Positions 27,560 through 37,135 are shown, counted from the first letter of the stretch. The stretch is DNA of 64,000 nucleotides from Thiodiazotropha sp040793985 (GCA_040793985.1 JBFNJI010000025.1:52379-116378), one strand, 5' to 3'. Numbers and translations are program-made. Notes: generated by a model not told the origin, from the sequence alone.

Positions 27560-28095
27560 TTTGCCAAGCCAATTGGCGAAACGACATTTAAGGTGTTTTT
27601 TTCCGGCATCGAGTCGGACTGAGCGGTGAAATAGGCAACGATCTCCTCCAGCCAGTGCAGGTGCAAGCTCATCGGCGAGTGAGGGTTTTCCGGAGATTGT
27701 GCCGCCAGCGCTCTGACCGTATCGAGTGAACGATAAAAATAGGCTTTGGCAATTGCATTCTGGATCACGCGAGCCAGTTTGCCCACGTGTTCAGCCTTGG
27801 TTGTCAATTGATGTTTGCGTATCGCCTTACCGATTTCAGCCGAGGTGAAATCAATGATCCTTGCGACATCCACAAAAGGCGGTTGATATTGGTCGTAGAG
27901 TCGTTCCCCCACATTGACAAAGTGGTCGAATACCTGTTGTTCCGGTTGATCTAAAATGGCTTCGAGTTCCTCCGATTCAAAACCGGTCAAAGACCTGAAG
28001 TCATCAACATTTTGAAAGTACTGATTAAAAAGAGGATGCGTTGCTAGTTTGCCGGTGATTCTGAACGCAATGCTTTTGATGATGCCAGTTGTCAT
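27490..28095 (-). CDS. N-terminal sensor part of the split CZB/EAL protein
   Basis: A 201-codon frame. Residues 1-130 form an alpha-helical sensor-like domain (FESEELEAILDQPEQQ, DVARIIDFTSAEIGKAIRKH) of unrecognised or globin-like type. Residues near 140-160 (HLHWLEEIVAYFTAQ) supply the first His of a CZB zinc-binding domain. After PEKN the frame departs from the CZB pattern and ends in an unrelated 35-residue tail, while the minus-one frame continues the domain. A continuous protein of about 673 residues results if one extra A is read in the A7 run. Mutation, assembly error or slippage are all possible. Confidence 0.7.
   Translation of the reverse strand: MTTGIIKSIAFRITGKLATHPLFNQYFQNVDDFRSLTGFESEELEAILDQPEQQVFDHFVNVGERLYDQYQPPFVDVARIIDFTSAEIGKAIRKHQLTTKAEHVGKLARVIQNAIAKAYFYRSLDTVRALAAQSPENPHSPMSLHLHWLEEIVAYFTAQSDSMPEKNTLNVVSPIGLAKWSLNCCCKARDKTKMLSMREYI
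27595..27601 (-). promoter_or_regulatory. A AAA AAC slippery heptamer at the frame junction
   Basis: On the minus strand the codons are CCG GAA AAA AAC ACC, so the heptamer A AAA AAC lies in exactly the phase required for -1 frameshifting. A -1 shift gives AAA AAA CAC CTT AAA TGT, joining the two halves of the CZB domain in frame. A palindrome GCCAATTGGC lies 17 bases downstream, further than the usual 5-9 base spacer, and no Shine-Dalgarno-like stimulator is evident upstream. The seven-A run would also allow transcriptional slippage. Confidence 0.55.
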
Positions 28096-28461
28096 GGTCG
28101 TGGTGTCAAATACAAATGGCCAATCATGGGGGGAGTAAACCTAAAGTATAACTGTGATTGATCGATAGTACACAAAGCTTCAAGAAACATTGATTTGAAG
28201 CAATTAATTACAGGAATGGCTGCATCTGTTTAGGTTAAAATAACCATCGTCTAATAATGATGAATAATCGAGTTAGGATATAAAACATCAATAGTGTTGT
28301 GTGTAACATTAAGAGTAAGCTTAAGGTTTTAGGAATTAAACGCACCTTTATTGTTATATTTACATAAACGGCACTGTTTACTCCCATCTGAGGGTGTCGG
28401 TCAGTAGCATGACAAGAGGCCTGGCCGGCTCCCCCTTTCAGCATGGATCCCAGGATCTGGT
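28096..28461. other. AT-rich intergenic stretch
   Basis: About 365 bases, markedly AT-rich between 28180 and 28380 compared with neighbouring DNA. A 69-codon minus-strand frame here encodes only a low-complexity hydrophobic string and is not credited. The region must hold the promoter of the CZB/EAL gene and probably that of the small plus-strand gene. Confidence 0.4.
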
Positions 28462-28734
28462 ATGAAGATAAAAATCGGTGATAGAGTCTTTATCGAAGGC
28501 CATTGGAATTTTCCCAACACCTGTACCGGAACTGTCTCAAAACCTCCTAAATCAGCTAACAAACACATGCCGGGTCAAGGTTTAAAAGCGGGTGCAAAGC
28601 GGGTTGTCAAAGGAAAAAAGGGGCGGATCGTATTCTACTGGATCAAGTTCGATAATCCTCAGTTAGATAGTGATGGCGATGGCCCCTATTCTGCAGGTGA
28701 AATAGAGGCGGAGTTTATAAAGCTTATTGATTGA
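28462..28734 (+). CDS. Small basic SH3-like protein, function unknown
   Basis: A 90-residue soluble protein starting MKIKIGDRVFIEG, a beta-strand typical of SH3 or KOW-like barrels, with a Gly/Lys-rich loop (GQGLKAGAKRVVKGKKGR) and an acidic end (SDGDGPYSAGEIEAEF). The compact size, strong beta pattern and coding-like composition support a real gene; no family is recognised. Nearby features give no clue. Confidence 0.55.
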   Translation: MKIKIGDRVFIEGHWNFPNTCTGTVSKPPKSANKHMPGQGLKAGAKRVVKGKKGRIVFYWIKFDNPQLDSDGDGPYSAGEIEAEFIKLID

Positions 28735-28928
28735 CCAGGTGGTTCCGGGCTTGCAGTCGAAGAAAACCCGCAAACCTCCCCGGATGGGTGGCGCATCTAT
28801 GTCCCGCGGAAGCGCGACATGTTCAAGTCCTGAGGTAAGTGTCGAATACTGAGAGTGTCCGGGGCAGTAACAATCTACGGTGTAGGACCAAAACAGATCG
28901 CCTGCGCGCCGACTATGCGGTACCGCTT

Positions 28929-29843
28929 TCAGGGCGCTTTGGTCACCCCGTTCTCGAGCACCATCGACTCCATCAGGTCGATGAATTTCTGCTGGAAACG
29001 TCGCAGGTACTTGTCTTTATGGTAGGCCACCCAGGTGGTTTCCCAGGGAAGCATGTTACCGAGATCCCTGATCTCCATGTCCCTGTCCTGTTCAGCCGAA
29101 TAGGCCATGCTTGCGATGAGGCCGACACCCATGCCCTCCCTGACATAGGTCTTGATGACATCGGTATCGGCGGCGGTCAGCACCACGTTGGGCTGCAGTC
29201 CGGCACGGGCAAAGGTGGTCTGCATATGGCTGGCACCGGTGAAGCCGAAGGTGTAGGTGATCAGGGGGTAGTCGCAGATGCGTTCGAGGGAGAGAGAGCG
29301 ATCTACCAGCACCGGGTGACCCTTGAGGGCGATGAGACTGCGGTTCCAGCGATAGCAGGGAATGGCGTTCAGCGCTGAGTTTTCCCCTAATTCCTCGGTG
29401 CAGATGGAGAAATCGACCCGGTCGTTGATGGTCATCTCAACCAGCTCCTGGGGCGTACCCTGATGAATCTGCAGGCTGACCGTGGGAAAGGCATGGCGAA
29501 AGGCGCGGATCACGGCAGGCAGAACGTAACGTGCCTGGGTGTGAGTGGTGCCAATACGCAGTATGCCGCTGTTCTCCTCAACATGGTCACGGCCGATGGC
29601 AAGAATATTTTCGCGGATCGAGAGGGCCTGTCGTGCATAGTTGAGCACCTCCTCCCCCGCCGCCGTAAGGGCGATCAGCCGTTTTCCTTTGCGCACGAAG
29701 AGCTGGGTTCCCAGTTCCTTCTCGAGTTGGGCCAAGTGTTGGGAGACGGCCGACTGCACCAGGTAGAGCTGCTTGGCCGCCAGGGTGACGTTGAAGCCCG
29801 TCTCGGCCAGGGCAACCAGGGAGTTGAGTTGGCGCAGATCCAT
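28929..29843 (-). CDS. LysR-type regulator of the CysB/Cbl group
   Basis: A 304-residue regulator. The N-terminal winged helix (DLRQLNSLVALAETGFNVTL, then QSAVSQHLAQLEKELG) is followed by a periplasmic-binding-like effector domain. GTTHTQARYVLP and AADTDVIKTYV are characteristic of CysB and Cbl, which sense N-acetylserine or related sulfur metabolites. ATG 29843 starts right at the conserved DLRQL; a TTG start 14 codons upstream is possible. No sulfur-assimilation genes are adjacent, so it probably acts in trans. Confidence 0.85.
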   Translation of the reverse strand: MDLRQLNSLVALAETGFNVTLAAKQLYLVQSAVSQHLAQLEKELGTQLFVRKGKRLIALTAAGEEVLNYARQALSIRENILAIGRDHVEENSGILRIGTTHTQARYVLPAVIRAFRHAFPTVSLQIHQGTPQELVEMTINDRVDFSICTEELGENSALNAIPCYRWNRSLIALKGHPVLVDRSLSLERICDYPLITYTFGFTGASHMQTTFARAGLQPNVVLTAADTDVIKTYVREGMGVGLIASMAYSAEQDRDMEIRDLGNMLPWETTWVAYHKDKYLRRFQQKFIDLMESMVLENGVTKAP

Positions 29844-29971
29844 ATTAGGTACCCAGATCGCTTGGTTGATTTCATTAATCAACAAGATATATCGCCTATA
29901 CCAATATTGCTATCCAATTGATCCTTGAACGCATGCCGCGGAGAGGCCAGGTCGCAGGGGGAGCTATGGGA

Positions 29972-31168
29972 TCAGTTGTTGTCCGGGGTGGAGAAAACAA
30001 GACGGCTCTCCCGACCCGCAGCAGGTACTTTCGGCACCAGCAGGGAGAGGGTAAAGGAGATGGCGGCCATGGCTGCGCCGGCGAAGAAGACCAGGGATGG
30101 AGAGCTGAGCCAGACAATGCCGAAGAGCGCGGGAATGACCACCGCAGCGATATGGTTGATGGAGAAGCTGACGCCGGCGGTCGAGGCAATATCCTCCGCG
30201 GCTGCAATCTTCTGGAAATAGGTCTTGAGGGCGATGGCGAGGGCGAAAAAGAGATGGTCGATGATATATAGCGCGGCGGCGAACCAGGCGCTCTCCACCA
30301 GGGCATAGCCACAGAACACCAGGATCAGGCCCGCATATTCGATCAGCAGGGCACGGCGTTCGCCGATCTGGCCAATGAGGCGGCCGATCCTCGGCGCCAG
30401 GAAGACATTGATTGTGGCGTTGATCAAAAAGAGTATCGCTATCTCGGATACCGTGTAGCCGAACTTCTCGACCATCAGAAAACCTGCGAATACGATAAAT
30501 ATCTGGCGCCGCGCTCCTGACATGAAGGTAAGCAGGTAGTAGAGCCAGTAACGCTTGCGGAATACCATATGTTTATGCTGCTCGGTCTTCTGCGGAAAGA
30601 GCGGAAATCCAAGCCAGGCAATCAGCACAATCAGCAGGGTCAGCCCCCCCATGATCAGATAGATCAGTTGGTAGTCGAGCTGAAGTGTGTCGTCAAACAG
30701 CCAAATCAGGGCGAAGGTCAGGATGGAAGCGAATGAACCGGCGGCGATGATACGTCCGAGGGTCTCCGCAGATCGGGCCTTGTCGATCCACTGCAGGGCG
30801 AGGGAGGTCTGCAGGGTTTCATAGTAGTGAAAGCCGATGGACATGGTGACGGTGGTGATATAGAGCCCGGCCACCGAAGGGAAAAGCCCGGTGACAGCGG
30901 TGCCCAGCCCCAGCAGCGCCAGGGAGAGATAGGCCAGGCGCTGCTCGCGGATCAGCAGCAGCAGAAACACCACCCCAAAGGCGAGGAAACCGGGAATTTC
31001 ACGCAGGCTCTGCAGGATCCCCATCTCCCTGCCGCTGAACGCGGCGCGTTCGATGGCAAAATTGTTCAGCAGGGTCATCCAGGCCGCGAAGCTGAGCGGC
31101 ACCGCGATTGCCATCAGCAGCAGCAGAATTTCGGGACGCCGGATTGCGGTTAGCCTGGAGTTTTCCAT
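29972..31168 (-). CDS. MFS transporter
   Basis: A 398-residue protein with twelve predicted hydrophobic helices, beginning with PEILLLLMAIAVPLSFAAW and split by a central loop (FPLFPQKTEQHKHMVFRKRY). The frame continues upstream over the AraC gene, but ATG 31168 is the sensible start because the helix set begins there. It is divergent from an AraC regulator, 45 bases apart, suggesting the regulator controls it. Substrate unknown; the pair recalls the NimT/NimR arrangement of E. coli. Confidence 0.85.
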   Translation of the reverse strand: MENSRLTAIRRPEILLLLMAIAVPLSFAAWMTLLNNFAIERAAFSGREMGILQSLREIPGFLAFGVVFLLLLIREQRLAYLSLALLGLGTAVTGLFPSVAGLYITTVTMSIGFHYYETLQTSLALQWIDKARSAETLGRIIAAGSFASILTFALIWLFDDTLQLDYQLIYLIMGGLTLLIVLIAWLGFPLFPQKTEQHKHMVFRKRYWLYYLLTFMSGARRQIFIVFAGFLMVEKFGYTVSEIAILFLINATINVFLAPRIGRLIGQIGERRALLIEYAGLILVFCGYALVESAWFAAALYIIDHLFFALAIALKTYFQKIAAAEDIASTAGVSFSINHIAAVVIPALFGIVWLSSPSLVFFAGAAMAAISFTLSLLVPKVPAAGRESRLVFSTPDNN

Positions 31169-31213
31169 AGAAGAGATTATGGGACAGAAGCATACTGGCG
31201 TAATATCTATAAT

Positions 31214-32044
31214 ATGACAATGAATATCGAGAAAAAGACAGTTGATCCCGCCACTCATGTGGGCCATGTCATCGATCCACGGCGTCCTGTCCTCTCGGTC
31301 TCCGAGGAGCGCAAGGGTGCGGAGCTGGTGGCCCGACATGCCCATCTGCGTGGACAGCTGCTGTATGCGATACGTGGCGTGATGCGGGCGACCACCGACA
31401 AGGGGGCCTGGCTGGTACCGCCGGCACAGGCGGTATGGATACCGCCGGGTGTGATGCACGAGGTGGAGATCACGCAGCCGGTATCGCTGCGTTCGATCTA
31501 TATCGATCCCGCCTATCTGGAGCGGTTGCCTTCACACTGCTGTGTGCTGAGGATGACCCCGTTGTTACGGGCGCTCATCCTGGAGGCGAGCCAGATCGGT
31601 AATCACTATCCTGCGGACAGCAGTGATTCGAGGTTAATGCTGGTGATAGTCGATCAGCTGCAAAAGATCGAGCAGTTCCCCTTCCATCTGCCATTTTCGG
31701 ATGAGCAGCGGATTCGAAAAATCATCGATGCCCTGGTGGCAAACCCCGCGGATAACCTGACCCTGGCCCAGTGGGCATTGCGGGTGGGGGCCAGCGAGCG
31801 CACCCTTGGGCGGCTGTTTCTCAAGCACCTGGGGATGAGTTTCGGCAGTTGGCGTCGCCGCCTGCGGTTGCTCGAATCCTTGGACCGGCTGGCGGAGGGT
31901 GTCTCGGTGAACCAGGTGGCATTCGAACTGGGTTATGCCAGCCCCAGTGCCTTCATCGCCATGTTCCGGGAAAACCTGGGCGACTCCCCGACGCGGTTTT
32001 TCAACGAGAGCAACCAACATCCAATTCCCGATTCCGCGGAATAG
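31214..32044 (+). CDS. AraC-family transcriptional regulator
   Basis: A 276-residue regulator with an N-terminal cupin (HAHLRGQLLYAIRGVM, VPPAQAVWIPPGVMHEVE) and a C-terminal double helix-turn-helix (LTLAQWALRVGASERTLGRL, then VNQVAFELGYASPSAFIAMF). The pattern is that of the NimR/YeaM subgroup. The start ATG 31214 overlaps a TATAAT-like run (31205-31214), so the divergent promoters of this gene and the MFS gene are very close, fitting joint autoregulation. Confidence 0.85.
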   Translation: MTMNIEKKTVDPATHVGHVIDPRRPVLSVSEERKGAELVARHAHLRGQLLYAIRGVMRATTDKGAWLVPPAQAVWIPPGVMHEVEITQPVSLRSIYIDPAYLERLPSHCCVLRMTPLLRALILEASQIGNHYPADSSDSRLMLVIVDQLQKIEQFPFHLPFSDEQRIRKIIDALVANPADNLTLAQWALRVGASERTLGRLFLKHLGMSFGSWRRRLRLLESLDRLAEGVSVNQVAFELGYASPSAFIAMFRENLGDSPTRFFNESNQHPIPDSAE

Positions 32045-32152
32045 CTGGAGCTACGCGATTCATGGTGTTGGCTTTATGCCAGGCATGGTTTATCATCTCC
32101 CTCCTTTTTCAGTCTCAAGCCAAACCAGCCTGGCCACCCGTGGAGAACATCA

Positions 32153-32422
32153 ATGGCACGTGTCACAGTAGAAGATTGCATGGACTATGTGGACAACCGT
32201 TTCGATCTGGTTCTGCTGGCCACCAAGCGCGCGCGTCAATTGGTCAACGGCGTCGAGCCGCTGCTTCCCTGGGAGAATGACAAGCCCACCGTGATGGCCC
32301 TGCGCGAAATAGCTGATGGCCTGATCTCCCACAGCGACATGGATAAGCAGCAGGCAGAGGAGGACCTGGTAGTGGATGAGGCAATGATGGATATAGACAT
32401 CCCCCCTCAACCCGGTAGCTGA
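32153..32422 (+). CDS. rpoZ: RNA polymerase omega subunit
   Basis: An 89-residue protein with the omega core MARVTVEDCMDYVDNRFDLV, LLATKRARQL and a late KPTVMALREIADG. It promotes assembly of beta-prime and forms part of a ppGpp-binding site in many proteobacteria, apt because spoT follows. GGAGAA precedes ATG 32153. In E. coli gmk lies directly upstream; here the preceding gene is an AraC regulator instead. Confidence 0.93.
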   Translation: MARVTVEDCMDYVDNRFDLVLLATKRARQLVNGVEPLLPWENDKPTVMALREIADGLISHSDMDKQQAEEDLVVDEAMMDIDIPPQPGS

Positions 32423-32672
32423 TACGCCTTAACCTCCGCGCGGAAAAACTTCCTCCGATCGGCAGCTGTCCGGCTGCCACGCTACAGCCTACCACTTGCA
32501 ACCGAAGGCTAAATAGGCACAGAATTCCCCTAACGCCCGGTCTGTTTCTTGACCCGTTTAATGATGTCGGGTAAAGCTGCATGTCTCTAGCGATGCCGAT
32601 ATCGACGGTAGCCAAATCGAACCAGGTTCAAGGCCGGCGCAGCATCGGTCACGCGCAACATTGGAGTGGTGA

Positions 32673-34844
32673 ATGATCAACCCCTTAGGCAAATTGGAAG
32701 ATGATCAGGAAACCCCGCGTTTCCTCATCAGCGACCTCTGTGCCTATCTCGAGTCCTACCTCTCTGCGGACCATATCCGCGAGGTCTACAGGGCCTACCT
32801 GTTTGGCGCCGAAGCCCATGTTGGGCAGCATCGAAAGACCGGCGAACCCTATATCTACCACCCGGTGGCGGTGGCGCGCATTCTGGCCGATATGCGCATG
32901 GATCATAAGTGTCTGATGGCGGCAATCCTGCACGACGTGATCGAGGATACCCCGACCGCCAAGGAGCAGCTCGCGGAAACCTTCGACAGCGAGATTGCGG
33001 AGCTGGTCGATGGTGTAAGCAAACTCTCAAAGATCGACTTCAACTCCCAGGCTGAGGCCCAGGCCGCCAGCCTGCGCAAGATGCTGCTGGCGATGACCAA
33101 GGATATCCGGGTGATACTGATCAAGCTTGCGGATCGTCTGCACAATATGCGCACCCTGGGGGTGATGAAACCTGAAAAGTCGCGGCGTATCGCCAAGGAG
33201 ACCCTGGATATCTTCGCACCCATCGCCAACCGCCTGGGTATCAACAGCATGCGACTGGAGTTGGAGGAACTGGGTTTCGCCGCCTACTGGCCGATGCGCT
33301 ACAGGGCACTGAAGAGTGCGGTTACCGATGCCCGGGGTCACCATCGCGAGTTGGTGGAGAATGTGAAGTCTGCAATCCGCACGCGGATCGAGCAGGAGGA
33401 GATAAAGGGGCAGGCTTTCGGCAGGCAGAAGCATCTCTACAGTATCTACAAGAAGATGTTGAACAAGAAGGTAAGCTTTGCCGAGGTGGTGGATGTCTTC
33501 GCTTTTCGCATCGTGGTCGATGCGGTGGATACCTGCTACCGGGTATTGGGTGTGGTGCACAATCTCTACAAGCCTATGCCGGGTCGTTTCAAGGACTATA
33601 TCGCGATCCCCAAGGCCAACGGTTATCAATCGCTGCATACGGTGCTCTTCGGGCCCCAGGGCATTCCAATCGAGATCCAGATCCGTACCGAGGAGATGGA
33701 CAAGCTTGCGGAATCGGGAATCGCGGCACACTGGATGTACAAGACCGGCGAGGCCAGCGGTCAATGGGTCAAGTCCCGGGCCTCTGACTGGTTGCAGAAT
33801 CTGTTGGAGATGCAGCAGGGTGTGGGTGACTCGGTGGAGTTCCTCGAACATGTAAAGGTCGACCTCTTTCCGGACGAGGTCTATGTGTTCACCCCCAGGG
33901 GCAGGATCATGGTTTTGCCCAAGGGGGCCACGGTGGTCGATTTTGCCTACAGCGTACATACCGACGTGGGCAATACCTGCGTCGCCGCACGCGTCGACCG
34001 ACGCCTGGTGCCCCTGCGCACCCGCCTCCACAACGGCCAGACCGTGGAGATCATCAACTCCGAAACCGCCGGCCCCAGCCCGGCCTGGCTCAACTTCGTG
34101 GTGACCGGGAAGGCGCGGGCCAATATCCGCTCCTATCTGAAAAATCTCAAGACCCAGGAGGCGATCAGCCTGGGCAGGCGTCTGCTGGAGCGCGAGCTCA
34201 ACCTGGTCTCACTGACCCTCGATGAGGTCGATCAGGAACAGGTCGACCAGCTTCTGGGCGAGTTTCGCCTGGCGAAGCTGGATGATCTGCTCGCAGGTAT
34301 CGCGCTGGGTAATCATATGCCGATGCTTGTCGCCCGCAGGCTTGCGGGGGAGGAGCTGACGCCACAGACAGGCGAGACGAATCAGCAACACGAGCCCCCC
34401 TCGGGTTCGTTGGCGATCAAAGGCACCGAGGGCATGGTGGTGAATTTCGCCAAGTGTTGTCGCCCGATACCGGACGATGCCATTGTCGGTGTCTTCAACC
34501 CGGGTACAGGGATCGTTATCCATCGCCAGGGTTGTCCGAATCTGGGGGACTATAAGAAGCATGGCCATAAATGGGTCGAGGCGGAGTGGGAGGACGACGT
34601 GGAAGGGGAGTTTGCCACCATGATCCGTGTCGAGTCCGGCAATCAACGGGGTGTGCTGGCATCCGTTGCCTCCATCATCTCGAAACAGGGATCGAATATC
34701 GAACATGTGGGTTCCGAGGAACGGGATGGACTCTCCTCCACCCTGGTCTTTGTGATTACCGTGAAGAATCGGCAGCATCTGGCGAAAATACTGCGTCACG
34801 TGCGATCCCTGTCGTCGGTCATGCGCATCAACAGAGTCAAGTAG
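32673..34844 (+). CDS. spoT: Bifunctional (p)ppGpp synthetase/hydrolase SpoT
   Basis: A 723-residue RelA/SpoT homologue. The hydrolase HD domain (about 25-200) has the intact ILHDVIEDT motif. The synthetase domain (about 235-360) carries GRFKDYIA, the RxKD signature of bifunctional enzymes rather than RelA's ExDD, and NGYQSLHT. TGS (about 385-450), a helical/zinc-finger-like region with FAKCCRPIPDD, and a C-terminal ACT domain complete it. It balances alarmone levels during starvation. The 250-base gap after rpoZ may hold its own promoter. Confidence 0.93.
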   Translation: MINPLGKLEDDQETPRFLISDLCAYLESYLSADHIREVYRAYLFGAEAHVGQHRKTGEPYIYHPVAVARILADMRMDHKCLMAAILHDVIEDTPTAKEQLAETFDSEIAELVDGVSKLSKIDFNSQAEAQAASLRKMLLAMTKDIRVILIKLADRLHNMRTLGVMKPEKSRRIAKETLDIFAPIANRLGINSMRLELEELGFAAYWPMRYRALKSAVTDARGHHRELVENVKSAIRTRIEQEEIKGQAFGRQKHLYSIYKKMLNKKVSFAEVVDVFAFRIVVDAVDTCYRVLGVVHNLYKPMPGRFKDYIAIPKANGYQSLHTVLFGPQGIPIEIQIRTEEMDKLAESGIAAHWMYKTGEASGQWVKSRASDWLQNLLEMQQGVGDSVEFLEHVKVDLFPDEVYVFTPRGRIMVLPKGATVVDFAYSVHTDVGNTCVAARVDRRLVPLRTRLHNGQTVEIINSETAGPSPAWLNFVVTGKARANIRSYLKNLKTQEAISLGRRLLERELNLVSLTLDEVDQEQVDQLLGEFRLAKLDDLLAGIALGNHMPMLVARRLAGEELTPQTGETNQQHEPPSGSLAIKGTEGMVVNFAKCCRPIPDDAIVGVFNPGTGIVIHRQGCPNLGDYKKHGHKWVEAEWEDDVEGEFATMIRVESGNQRGVLASVASIISKQGSNIEHVGSEERDGLSSTLVFVITVKNRQHLAKILRHVRSLSSVMRINRVK

Positions 34845-34869
34845 TCATAAACAAACCAGGAGTCTAACA

Positions 34870-35253
34870 ATGAGCCGCGAAATCATCCGCACTGACCAAG
34901 CACCCCAGGCGATCGGTACCTACTCCCAGGGGGTCAGGGTTGGGGACACGGTCTATCTTTCGGGGCAGATACCCCTGGTGCCGGAGACCATGGAGATGGT
35001 GGATGGCGATATCGAACGGCAGATCCGCCGGGTATTCGAAAATCTGCAGGCGGTGGCGAGGGCGGCGGGCGGCAGTCTGGCCGAGGTAGTGAAGCTGAAT
35101 GTCTTCCTCACCAACCTGGATCACTTTGCCGTGGTCAACCAGGTGATGGCCGACTATTTCTCCGAACCCTATCCCGCCCGTGCCGCAATCGGGGTGGCGG
35201 CCCTGCCCAAGGCTGCGGCGGTGGAGATGGACGCGGTTATGCAGTTTGAATGA
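34870..35253 (+). CDS. ridA: RidA enamine/imine deaminase
   Basis: A 127-residue YjgF/YER057c/UK114 protein: APQAIGTYSQGVRVG at the N-terminus, SGQIPLVP, VVKLNVFLTNLDHF, and PARAAIGVAALPK with the catalytic Arg of the family. It deaminates reactive 2-aminoacrylate-type intermediates, protecting PLP enzymes. It follows spoT by 25 bases with ACCAGGAG as ribosome-binding site, so it is probably in the same operon. Confidence 0.92.
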   Translation: MSREIIRTDQAPQAIGTYSQGVRVGDTVYLSGQIPLVPETMEMVDGDIERQIRRVFENLQAVARAAGGSLAEVVKLNVFLTNLDHFAVVNQVMADYFSEPYPARAAIGVAALPKAAAVEMDAVMQFE

Positions 35254-35379
35254 TGATTTGCGAATTTCGCCTATGATTAGCATGATATGGCAAAGGATCA
35301 GTTAAACCCGGCACTTTGCGTTGAGACGCCGGGAGATTGAACCGCTTGCTGAGGAGAGATTAAAGCTAAGGCAGGTTAA

Positions 35380-36120
35380 ATGGATAGCCAGTTCGAAAAG
35401 ATGGTCGAAGTCAATATTCAGGGGCGGGTATTTATCATCTGTCAGACCCACGGCATTACCGACCCGACCATTATCGGATACTACACTGAGATCCTGCAAC
35501 AGGCGATCGTCGCCATGCTGACCGATGACAGTAAGCCCTCCGATTTTCAGCAACTGCTCAACGAACAGGCCGAATGGCTTGAGCAGGAGATCGGTCAAGT
35601 GAGGAACACGCCGCAGGAAGATATGGCAGGGGCGGTCGCGGCAGAGGGCGATGGCGAGGCAGAGCAACCAAAACCGCCGAATGCCGGCAAAAAGGCTACC
35701 GGCTATGTGCCGGAAGCCAAATCCATGCCCGAGCGCCTCAAAGACCGCCGTGCGGATATGGAACACCTGCTGTTAAACGACTGCGTGACCCTCAAGCTTG
35801 TCTCCCCGAAGCAGGCCAAGAAGCTGAAGCACGGTCTGGTGGGGAAGGAACCGGAGAAGGCGGAAGCGGAGGTGGTCGCACAGCTGCGTAACTCCCTTCA
35901 TGAACAGGTGCGCAAATTCATACGTAAACACAACGGCGGTCCCTGGGCAACGGCAACCCTGCAGACGGAGGTGCGCATGGATATCACCCGCACGCGAACC
36001 CTGCGTTCCCTCGTCAGTCTGTCGCGTCAACTGTTGGAAGAGCGGGACGAGTGGCTGATGAAGACCAAGAACAGCCTGACCGGTCGTTTCTTCGGCGGTA
36101 AGGTGAAGATGGATAAATAG
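35380..36120 (+). CDS. Conserved-looking cytoplasmic protein of unknown function
   Basis: A 246-residue, hydrophilic, largely helical protein without signal peptide. A N-terminal segment (VEVNIQGRVFIICQTHGITD) is followed by an acidic/Ala/Pro-rich linker (EGDGEAEQPKPPNAGKKATG, about residues 90-112) and a Lys-rich helical C-terminal part ending in GRFFGGKVKMDK. No family is recognised. It sits between ridA and a flavin-binding protein gene with short spacers on the same strand and may be in their operon. Confidence 0.65.
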   Translation: MDSQFEKMVEVNIQGRVFIICQTHGITDPTIIGYYTEILQQAIVAMLTDDSKPSDFQQLLNEQAEWLEQEIGQVRNTPQEDMAGAVAAEGDGEAEQPKPPNAGKKATGYVPEAKSMPERLKDRRADMEHLLLNDCVTLKLVSPKQAKKLKHGLVGKEPEKAEAEVVAQLRNSLHEQVRKFIRKHNGGPWATATLQTEVRMDITRTRTLRSLVSLSRQLLEERDEWLMKTKNSLTGRFFGGKVKMDK

Positions 36121-36139
36121 CACTGAAGAGAAATCCCTG

Positions 36140-36688
36140 ATGGGCAAACAATACGACCGGATCAGCGAAAAGCATATCGATTTCATTATTCGTCAGCAGC
36201 TCTTCTTCGTTGCCACAGGGGCAAAGGAGGGGCGTATCAATCTCTCTCCCAAGGGATTGGACAGTCTGCGAATCGTGAATCCCAAGCAGGTGGTGTGGCT
36301 GAATCTTACCGGGAGCGGTAACGAAACCGCCACCCATTTGATGGAGGATGGTCGTATCACCCTGATGTTCTGCGCCTTCGAAGGCGAGCCGAAGATCCTC
36401 CGACTCTACGGCAGGGCGAGCGGCCATCTCGAGGGCAGCGATGTATGGGATGCCCATGTCGGTCGTTTCCCCCTGTTGCCCGGAGGGCGGCAGATCATCC
36501 TCATGGATGTGGAGCTGGCGGTCAGCTCATGTGGTTTCGGCGTGCCTCTGTTTAGCTATCAGGGACAGCGTGATGCCCTGGTTGAATGGGCGGAAAGGAA
36601 GGGGGAAAAGGGAGTCAGGGAGTTCCAGGAGAAACGCAACAGATTCAGCATCGATGGCAAGCCCACGGATCTTGCTGAAACGTTTTGA
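36140..36688 (+). CDS. Pyridoxamine 5'-phosphate oxidase-like flavoprotein family
   Basis: A 182-residue split-barrel protein: FFVATGAKEGRINLSPKG at the start, VVWLNLTGSGNETATHL, and LRLYGRASGHLE, typical of the PNPOx-like family that binds FMN (or F420 in other phyla). Members range from true oxidases to heme or flavin reductases; the specific substrate is not evident. ATG 36140 follows the previous stop by 20 bases. It converges with the YjbQ-like gene. Confidence 0.8.
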   Translation: MGKQYDRISEKHIDFIIRQQLFFVATGAKEGRINLSPKGLDSLRIVNPKQVVWLNLTGSGNETATHLMEDGRITLMFCAFEGEPKILRLYGRASGHLEGSDVWDAHVGRFPLLPGGRQIILMDVELAVSSCGFGVPLFSYQGQRDALVEWAERKGEKGVREFQEKRNRFSIDGKPTDLAETF

Positions 36689-36718
36689 GTTACCGGTGCC
36701 GCAACCAAAAACTGTTTT

Positions 36719-37135
<417 letters not shown>

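Noticed and set aside
28235..28444. 69-codon minus-strand hydrophobic frame in AT-rich DNA
   Set aside because: Low-complexity Leu/Ile/Thr string with no ribosome-binding site; explained by local base composition.
33027..34031. 334-codon minus-strand frame inside spoT
   Set aside because: Antisense to conserved HD and synthetase domains; composition is low-complexity His/Gln/Leu.
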